Origin: Lingula anatina
Lineage: Eukaryota; Brachiopoda; Lingulata; Lingulida; Lingulidae
Reading direction: 5' to 3'
Assembly: GCF_001039355.2 (NCBI RefSeq)
Contig: NW_019773714.1
Span: 184,725-248,724 of the forward strand
DNA length: 64,000 nt
The position numbers and the translations under genes are program-made. The notes beneath the pieces are model-generated. The model was not told the DNA's origin. It did not search any database and worked only from the letters and a program-made list of their open reading frames with translations. Numbering within the stretch: position 1 is the stretch's first letter; every line of letters begins with the position of its first letter. Of this stretch, positions 56,861-64,000 are shown one piece after another.

Positions 56861-57911
56861 GGGGAACCATGTGATTAATAATACTAGCATAACGCCTCAA
56901 TAAAAATTATAATGAATATTGATATCAATAATGTTGGTCAAGTTGACGCGAGCAAGATACTTTTTAAGCTCGAAAATTTCTAGTTTATCTTACGAACGGA
57001 TTGACCCTCTAATAGTGTACGCTTTACCAGCGCTGCAGATTATTTACGTGTACCGTAGTTCTTTACTACAGATTTTTGTTTCATGAATCAGATGTTTTGT
57101 GTCAAGATCTGTGTGTGTGTGTGTGTGTGTGTGTTTGTGTGTGTGCAAGGTCTGTGTGTGTGTGCTGTTATGCTTTTTATTGTCGACCTAGCAAAAATTG
57201 ACACATTTCGTGTGGTTAACGGCCTTTAATATTTATTATTTTAGAATATTTTAAACAAAATATATAAACATTATTTACACTCGATTATGGAAATGGTCTG
57301 AAACGATATCGAGGGACACGTACCTTATAATCTACATGGTATATGGGGTAGAAGATGGCTTGACACTAAACATTGTCACATTTCTGGACAAATGTAAATA
57401 CGACCTACTTTCTTTCCTGCAATATGTAAAACAAAGGAGTTAAGCAGAAAATACTAGTGTCTGTGCAAACATCAATTTTCAGGACATAATTCAACGACAT
57501 TCTGCAATATTTCTTCATTAAAATATTTGAAACATTATACATGCACTGATATTTGGTTCAGATAAGTGTCAATCATTTGTCATAAGCACTCGTTTAATAT
57601 GCATGTTAAATTAATTTGATACGCCATGGGCGGAGGTCCTTACATGTAACACTACAGTGTGATGATAGTTTTGTTATAATTATTCAACACTGATCAAAAC
57701 TGAAATCCGCCGCTTGACTTTAAAGTACACGAAGTTAATTAGGACATAGGGTCATAAAAAATCTGGTGATAATACGAATACGTTCGCTGCAGGAGTAGGC
57801 ATGTTAGTTTGTTAATCTAATCTATTAATCTTTTTCAGCCAAATGTGATCAGATTCAACAACCAATTCGACAGAGGTATAACATTTTTTTAATCCTTCAG
57901 CCTATCAAATA

Positions 57912-58106
57912 CCGGTGTAACAGTAATCCAAGTCCCCCAGGAACCGAGGTCCTTCGGTAATGGTTGTCTGTAGGACTAACATTACTTGGGAATAGTAGTC
58001 CTACAGGGACGTAGGTTCCTGGCTCATAATTATAGTAGGTAGGACTTGTATTACTGTCGGACTTTTATTCCTGTTACACCTATGACAGTAATAAAAGTCC
58101 GACCAT
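57912..58106. mobile_element. Foldback/MITE-like element with GGTGTAACAG ends
   Basis: GGTGTAACAGTAATCCAAGTCC at the left is complementary to GGACTTTTATTCCTGTTACACC about 170 bp on. A second nested hairpin follows directly: GTCGGACTTTTATTCCTG pairs with CAGTAATAAAAGTCCGAC. There is no coding capacity. Confidence 0.65.
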
Positions 58107-58217
58107 TTGAAAGTCCTATCCTTAGCAAATAATCCTGTCAAATGATAAAACTATAAATGTATGTGAAATCCTTCTGGTGAGCCATATATGAGAGAAAAAA
58201 TGAGAGGTTTGCAACAT

Positions 58218-58340
58218 CAGCTCGTCTGTGTAGTGGTTAGCGTGCAAGACTACAAGGTAAGAATTCATGAATCCTTCTGTTGCATCTATGGGTTCGAGAC
58301 CTACCTTTGACATGACCTTACTCCCCCCCTTACCCCTATT
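58218..58340 (+). mobile_element. tRNA-derived SINE fragment
   Basis: The sequence CTCGTCTGTGTAGTGGTTAG followed by CGTGC resembles a polymerase III A box, and GGGTTCGAGACC is a B box about 60 bp downstream. The cloverleaf is not intact (the middle has an insertion and poor stem pairing). This is a tRNA-derived retroelement head rather than a tRNA gene. Confidence 0.6.
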
Positions 58341-58359
58341 TATTACTTGTAGCAAATTG

Positions 58360-59090
58360 TTTAATGGTGTTTTTAATGTCTAATATGTGTTTGAAATTCC
58401 GTGCTAATTACATTTACAACTTTTTTTTTTTGTTTTGTCCTTTAAGTGTCAAGGCACCAAAATAGCAAAGGGTTATTACATACTATTATATACATATATT
58501 GAAATTTTCAATTTCTAAACTGTCTTGATTTTTCTTAAATCTCAGCCCATACTTTCCAAGAGCAAATTTCCATCGAGTTTGAGTTATTTTTTAACTTCAG
58601 CGAGTGTAAACCGAAAAATAAATCTAAGAACGGAGATCCCGCGTTTTGTGTAAAGTGATTTTTCTCTTAGGAATAAGGTTTTGAAGAAGAGAGAGATGGA
58701 GAAAAAATAAGAATTTCGACGCAAAACACAAAAGGTACACCCCAGTAGAAAAGGACATGAAATAATATACACTTTACACATACCTCAAAGGATGAAAATA
58801 AGAAATGCCTTTGGATGGTGCCTTATTTTGTGAAAAAAATATCGAGCAAACCAGGCTCATACAAATTGTGCAATGAGGGAGGCGTGCGCCAAAAATATGC
58901 GTTAACACGTCAAAATTTGCGTTTACTAGATGAAAAATGCACATAAACTGCCTATCGGAAAACACTGTAAAATATAAAGATAAAATGTCATATAAATATA
59001 ATAAAGCAAACGTTTATTATATCTTTAAAACTAGTATGTCTCTATTTCTATTTATTTATGTAATTTCTTGGTGTAAACTATATAGGACAA
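58360..59090. other. Gene-free stretch
   Basis: AT-rich sequence with no recognisable exon, RNA gene or repeat on either strand. Confidence 0.5.
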
Positions 59091-59295
59091 GCGTTACTAA
59101 AATGTTAGGAACGCACGTCCCATTAGGACGTGTATTACTACACGTAGGACTTGCACTACTTGGGAGCCTTCGTCCTACGCACATTGAATCCTAGTAACGT
59201 ATGTCCTAGGACTTCCATTCCTAACAATGCATGCCTTAGGACTTGCATTCCCAGGACTTAGTGTCCGGGCGGACTTGCGATACGAGGACGTACAC
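59090..59295. repeat. Cluster of degenerate TAGGACTTGCATT/AGGACGT motifs
   Basis: GGACTTGC(A/G), AGGACGTG and TCCTAGGAC-like words recur about ten times in 200 bp. The same vocabulary (GTAGGACT, ACTTGGGA) appears in the foldback element at 57.9-58.1 kb. This suggests a related degraded element rather than a regulatory array. Confidence 0.5.
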
Positions 59296-59394
59296 TCCTG
59301 CCACACCGGCAACTGACTGGCTAATTGGAAGCGCAAGATGCGCACCCTATTTAGGGCCTTCGACGTAAACAGTGGTTGCTGTACAGCAGAAGAT

Positions 59395-59440
59395 ATGGAG
59401 GTGGCCGGCAGAGATACTGCAGAGTACATGAAACTTGACG
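59395..59440 (+). other. Possible first coding exon
   Basis: ATG GAG GTG GCC GGC... gives 15 codons and ends at a donor (GACG|GTATATG). CTATTTAGG, a weak TATA-like site, lies about 45 bp upstream. No later exon was recognised. Confidence 0.2.
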
Positions 59441-59740
59441 GTATATGTATTAATTTTTGTCTAAAAAAAATGTTGGATTCGTATTTTAATTGTAGGCCTG
59501 TTTGGTAATGTAAATGGTACGTACATGTAATGTTTCTTAAACATATTATTATATATTTTTCTAAAACATATTAGAAACCTATTTTATTTTTGCACAAACA
59601 TTCCACATGCTTATGTCATTATCAGCGAAAGTCAATAAAAAAATACCAACATTCTCCAGTAGTATTTAAATATGTACATACATTCATGCATTTTATTTTA
59701 AACGTGCGGTACTGTATATACATGTATTTCAGAAGAAATT

Positions 59741-59871
59741 CTAATTGCTGTCAACCAACCGGCTTAAATGTCTGTCACGCCTAGTATAGCTGTTAGGGGG
59801 TAGTTATCTTTACCCCTAGCTGATTCGGTAGGCGTGACATATGTTTAAGCCGGTTAGTTGACAGCAATTAG
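59741..59871. mobile_element. Near-perfect 131-bp palindrome (foldback element)
   Basis: CTAATTGCTGTCAACCAACC at the left pairs with GGTTAGTTGACAGCAATTAG at the right. The arms continue through GGCTTAAA, GTCACGCCTA and AGGGGTA to a tiny loop, so almost all of it can form one hairpin of about 60 bp. Such structures are usually foldback MITEs. Confidence 0.85.
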
Positions 59872-60268
59872 TAAGACTCCCCAGGGAGTTAGATCGATCC
59901 AGAAGGATATATATATATATATATATATATATAAGCATTATAGATCTAAGTGTTTACATGCAGTCACCCGTACCATTGTTATTGAATATACAGGGTATTG
60001 TACAGTAAAATATGAATTGACAAATTTAACCATTTGTAATATCCTTAACAAATATGTAAAACGGCCAATCATATAAAGTCATCCACGGTGGAATGAGGGG
60101 TTGAAAAAAATGTCCATTCACTGAGTTAACAACAAAAAGCGTGACAGCACTTTGAACGCAGCCATAATTAAGCCACATTGTTTAAACAACCTAGATTTGT
60201 GCTGTTCTTCCATCGCCTTGGTTGTCGTCACTTGCATTAGTATCTCCGTTCTCAGTGGCACGAAAAGG

Positions 60269-62305
60269 CTACTTATCACATGCGTCATTGAAGAACTCCT
60301 CGACGTAGAGCCGCAATGGCGACCAAAGCGACGGTTCCATCTCCCCCCTCTTGAGTTTCATGAGCTGTAAGAATCACAGAATATTTTTAAAAAACACATC
60401 CATACCTTGTTTCAAAGGCTACAGCATTACAAAGAAATTTGGCGTTTGATTGGTTGAAAGCTTGGCGTGATTCTTTGGTTTCATTCTTTCTGAATTAAAT
60501 TCATAAGACAAACAGGCCGCCGGGAATTTTCAGAATTAATCCATACAAAAGCATGAAATAGTTTTCACAAGTATATACGTCAACTCACTTGGTGTCCATC
60601 CTCAGTATCTGTATCTTTCTTTCATGGCAAAAAATGAATACTTCGCTGATTTAAATTTTTTGCTTAAATCAAACAGTCAAATAAAAGTGCCATTTTAAAA
60701 TAGTGTTTTACCTTGGGAATCAAAAGCAACAAAACCGTAGTTATGATAGCGAAGAGCGTGAAGCCAGCTACGACTCCAAAGTTGACACTGGGCTCTTCTT
60801 GTACGAGGACACCTACTGGAACTCCGACAACAGTCGCCAAGGCAATGATAACCATAGCAAAACCAACCAGACTGCTGTCACCAGTATCTCTCTTCACCGA
60901 CATCACCCTAGAAAAATAAGAAACTAATGCAAATATTACGTTATAACAAATAGCAGTATAATAATATAAGTAGAACCGAAAGTTGTATCCATGACGTAGG
61001 CAGAAACTACAGGCCCTACAGGGAATACAGTAAAAATGTCTGAAAGTAAACTTCAAACATTATGTCAATAATGTGTTTCCATGTTGTGTCTGACATGATT
61101 CGAAGGTTTGAAAGTGTTCTGGATGCGACAGATAGTGTGTTGAATGTTACGGTGTACATATTGGTTCACGTACCAGGTAGGCCAGGCCAAGCAAACAGAG
61201 ACCAGCAACAGCAGACCTTTGTACACGATAAACGCAATGGTCCAGCCCATAGCGCTCCCGCTGTGACATTGGCGATAGAAGGTCTGATACCGCACCATCT
61301 TGGCACCATCTCTCTAATATTGAGAAGGAACGGGAGTAATATATTATATTCAAGACAAACTGTGAGACAGCAGCTGAACTAATGTACTGGTCGCACATGT
61401 GCCACCTTTGGTACAATATCAAAAAAGTACCAAAGACCAATTACCAACCTGATAAGTAGTTGAGTCAAAAAGCAATATCTTCTCTTTCACAAAGTACATA
61501 TACATCGTGGAGACCACCAGTATGGTCAACTTACAATTTCGGGTAAAAGCCTATCTTGCACCACGAGTGGGTCAGTCAACTGCCAGATTAGCAGCATCAA
61601 AATATCAATACCCAACAGTACGGCAACTCCAGACAGCATGCGCAGTTCTACTTGCAGACTCTGGCAAATATATATTGTACATAAAGATCCGAAAAGAACA
61701 ACTGCAATCGTAACATTTTAGTTTGCCACATTTAAGATGAACAACATACAATGTACGTGGATATATGTGTGGTATATGTAGGTATATGTGAGTGGTATAT
61801 ATGTGAAATAGCACGGGCTCTGCAGCTGTAATTAAAGCATTTAATGTAGCTTGCTTTGTTGATAGTGGATGTGTCTGCTTGGGTTAATCCTTGTATTTGC
61901 CTGCAATCCTTTCTATGTGAGTGTTTTGGATTTCACGAGATGTGACAGCCTGCTGTTCGTGAGATTTAAGTGGATGCACAGAATGAGTTGACCACTAGAA
62001 GTCTTAGTCATTTTTTAGTTAGCTAATAACTATTGCATTGTGTCCCACATGCAGTGTGCTGAATACGACAATATCATGTATGCGACAATTCAACAGCTGT
62101 GGCAGCATGCAAGATGTTAATAAAACGCTGCGTTTAACTCAAAGCAAAAAATTACATTAATAAAAACTAACCCAATCCTGCTGATAACGAAAGAGTCGAT
62201 ACACTCCCCACATCTTCAGCAGCATGGTACCGAACGACAGTGTAAACCCAGTCACAAACAGCCAGACAAAAGCATTGCATGGCGACGACAACTCTGTCGC
62301 ATTGC
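60269..62305 (-). CDS. GABA-B-like metabotropic receptor, C-terminal part (TM3 to tail)
   Basis: The exons, in transcript order, are 62172-62305, 61535-61660, 61174-61313, 60712-60907 and 60269-60364. They join in frame and end at TAG (60269-60271). Together they encode class C GPCR membrane segments typical of GABA-B receptors. TM3 is CNAFVWLFVTGFTLSFGTMLLKMWGVYRLF-like. TM4 contains LLGIDILMLLIWQLTDPL, close to the GABA-B D-x(4-6)-IWQ-x-x-DPL block. TM5 has YKGLLLLVSVCLAWPTW, followed by TM6, TM7 (FAIITTVLLLLIPK) and a short cytoplasmic tail. The ligand-binding domain, TM1 and TM2 lie beyond 62.3 kb, probably outside the window. GABA-B receptors signal through Gi/o as dimers. Which subunit this resembles, and its ligand, cannot be told. 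It is on the same strand as the receptor start at 50.9 kb, but that start lies downstream, so the two are different genes. Confidence 0.88.
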
Positions 62306-64000
62306 CTGGAACAAATAATCTGGTTTTAGAATATAGGCCTATGTATAATATGTAATGCAACTAAGGTACCGTTTAGAATAGGGACTAACTAGTCAGGGTC
62401 AAATTTGGCCGACCCACTTGAATACTTCCTGACGGAATATCTATTCAGTGTCTGTCAGAGGATACGATGACAAGCTTTGTAGTGGGTCGCCATCAGACTA
62501 TGTATGGGGCATAAAACAAATGTGATAATTTTTTAATGCAACACGGTAGAAGACACCAGCACAGACTAAAAACGGGTTACTAAAATTCACAGCCCGCACA
62601 GAAGTGTGTTTCTTTTAAACAAGGTAGCAAAGCTGTCAAATGTACAGACGAAAAACAGAAAATAAAGATGCAGAAAATAGGTCACCTTGTCAATTTTGAT
62701 ACAATAATAAATAATGCTTATAACAGCACAATCAATCAACACTAAAATTTAATTATGTACAAAAGGTAACATGGTCAATAAGATTACAGTTTCAAGACCA
62801 TGAGAGTTCAAATTCACATAATGAAAATCTCAATATCTGAAAAATGTTGACAGGCCATACAATAATATTACAAAATGTTTAAAGACATAAAGAACAATAC
62901 TGTTGCTTATGTGGAAATACAGAAAATGTACAAAGCTTCTGCTGGATGGGAGTTAAAAGTCACATCTTGAAGATGCCAGTGTTTGAAAAATAATTTAAAA
63001 AAAACATAACAAAAATCTCCAATAAAGCTGTTATTCAAACTTTTAATCTAGCTGTATTAACATGGTATGAACAACCCCATTGAGTTTGAGAAAAATATGG
63101 CACTTTTATTCATTTAAAGCATTAATGTTGGCGTTGCACAAAATAGTTTTTCTTTTGTACACTTATTTGCAATATTAAACAACATTTACCTTCATAATTA
63201 TCATCAATTCCTAATTATGTGACACTGTTAAGTGAGCTAAACCTATGGGAGTTTACAGGGAAATCTCAACATGTTGTTATGTCCCTTTACATATACATAT
63301 GAGATGAATGTCCTAATCTTATATAATTTAGAACGCTTAATTCAAGCGTGGGCTCGAAATAGGACATTACGTTTTAAACTTACTCAGTGGATAACGCAAT
63401 TCGAAATTCCACGGTTCGTGTCAGATTTACGTGATGTCGCGCAAAGAAAACCCAAGTCCACATAATGACCAGTTTAACGGTTTATTAGTTGATGATCCCT
63501 AACTACATGTTCTATACGTGAAGCCTCCAACTTCTCAGCCGTCTCCCATAGCTCCGTCGAGCGGTCACCTTCGAGTCTTCTTCAGTCTCTGCCCTCAATA
63601 TTATTTCTAGACGTCTTTTATACCTATTTCTTATCTTTAGGTGGATTCTGTGCTGCAGTATTTGGCGGTACATATTAATTTTAATTATTCAAATTGCACA
63701 CGTCCACTTAAGTTACATAACTACAGGTAAGGCCATAAAACGAGTCGAGTGCACAAGCAATCGACTCTAATCAAATTAATTTACATGTCCGGGAATTATA
63801 TTTGTGGACACTACACGCCTTCCCTTTTTACCAGAAAAAAAAATATTTTTTTTTTCATTTGTCACGTTGGAGACATTCACTCTACATTATATTTACAATA
63901 TATATATGTATACAAAGCGAAGCACGTTAATAAAAGAACACGTTACAGACAGGCTCGGAGGAAAACCAGAGATAAAACCCTTTAATTCATATCTTTCTTT
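62306..64000. other. Gene-free stretch: probable upstream intron of the GABA-B-like gene
   Basis: No TM1-TM2 or ligand-binding exon was found. The stretch contains a copy of the dispersed repeat also seen at 32034-32104 (here 62617-62690). There is a block of more GC-rich sequence at about 63330-63620 that may be a repeat or a solo terminal repeat of unknown type. Confidence 0.5.

Noticed and set aside
56499-56900. Minus-strand frames with Thr-His repeats
   Set aside because: Translations of the GT/CA microsatellite in a dispersed repeat.
58218-58340. A functional tRNA gene
   Set aside because: A and B boxes are present, but the acceptor and anticodon stems do not pair.
1-64000. CRISPR arrays, bacterial-type operons or riboswitches
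   Set aside because: Introns, microsatellites and animal gene families show this is eukaryotic nuclear DNA. The tandem repeats seen are minisatellites without spacer structure.

Overview
This is a window of AT-rich animal nuclear DNA. Genes are split by many short introns with consensus GT/AG borders, and microsatellites and small inverted-repeat transposons are everywhere. The protein families present (SLC26 transporter, gamma-tubulin complex protein 6, an SLC3A1/rBAT-like GH13 protein, GABA-B-like receptors) and the transposon load suggest a bilaterian marine invertebrate. A lophotrochozoan such as a mollusc fits, but the sequence does not prove the phylum.

Layout. (1) 1-10.9 kb, minus strand: an SLC26 anion transporter whose whole coding sequence is one exon (1425-3770), with a possible 5' exon near 10.6 kb. 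(2) 14.5 kb, minus strand: a single SH3-domain first exon resembling NCKIPSD/SPIN90, head to head with (3) TUBGCP6 on the plus strand, 15.3-30.3 kb. I could follow 28 TUBGCP6 exons in frame. (4) The last six of these exons recur at 32.3-34.6 kb in a second, slightly diverged copy of a ~4.4-kb block that also holds the 3' end of the converging gene. (5) 31.4-43.4 kb, minus strand: an SLC3A1/maltase-like GH13 gene missing its 5' exons. Part of it is present twice as an exact 1,737-bp repeat joined by an N. (6) 43.6-48.0 kb: a compact block unlike its surroundings. It has enhancer-like tandem repeats, two TATA-box promoter regions (one bidirectional), a spliced acidic-protein gene, an intronless 253-codon gene and a short spliced gene. 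This is the best candidate for an undescribed mobile or virus-like element. (7) 48.2-50.9 kb, minus strand: the first two coding exons of a GABA-B-like receptor, with a dead Tc1/mariner copy in the intron. (8) 51-60 kb: repeats only, including a dead LINE, paired MITEs, foldback elements and a tRNA-derived SINE. (9) 60.3-62.3 kb, minus strand: the C-terminal half (TM3-TM7 and tail) of a second GABA-B-like receptor whose 5' part must lie beyond the window.

Assembly. There are four single Ns (32030, 38209, 47905, 54537). Three sit at the joins of duplicated sequence. They look like contig ends that were not merged, or in one case two alleles placed in tandem, so the duplicated TUBGCP6 and GH13 exons are probably not extra genes.

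All exon borders were worked out by hand from reading frame, splice consensus and resemblance to known families. No database search was possible.
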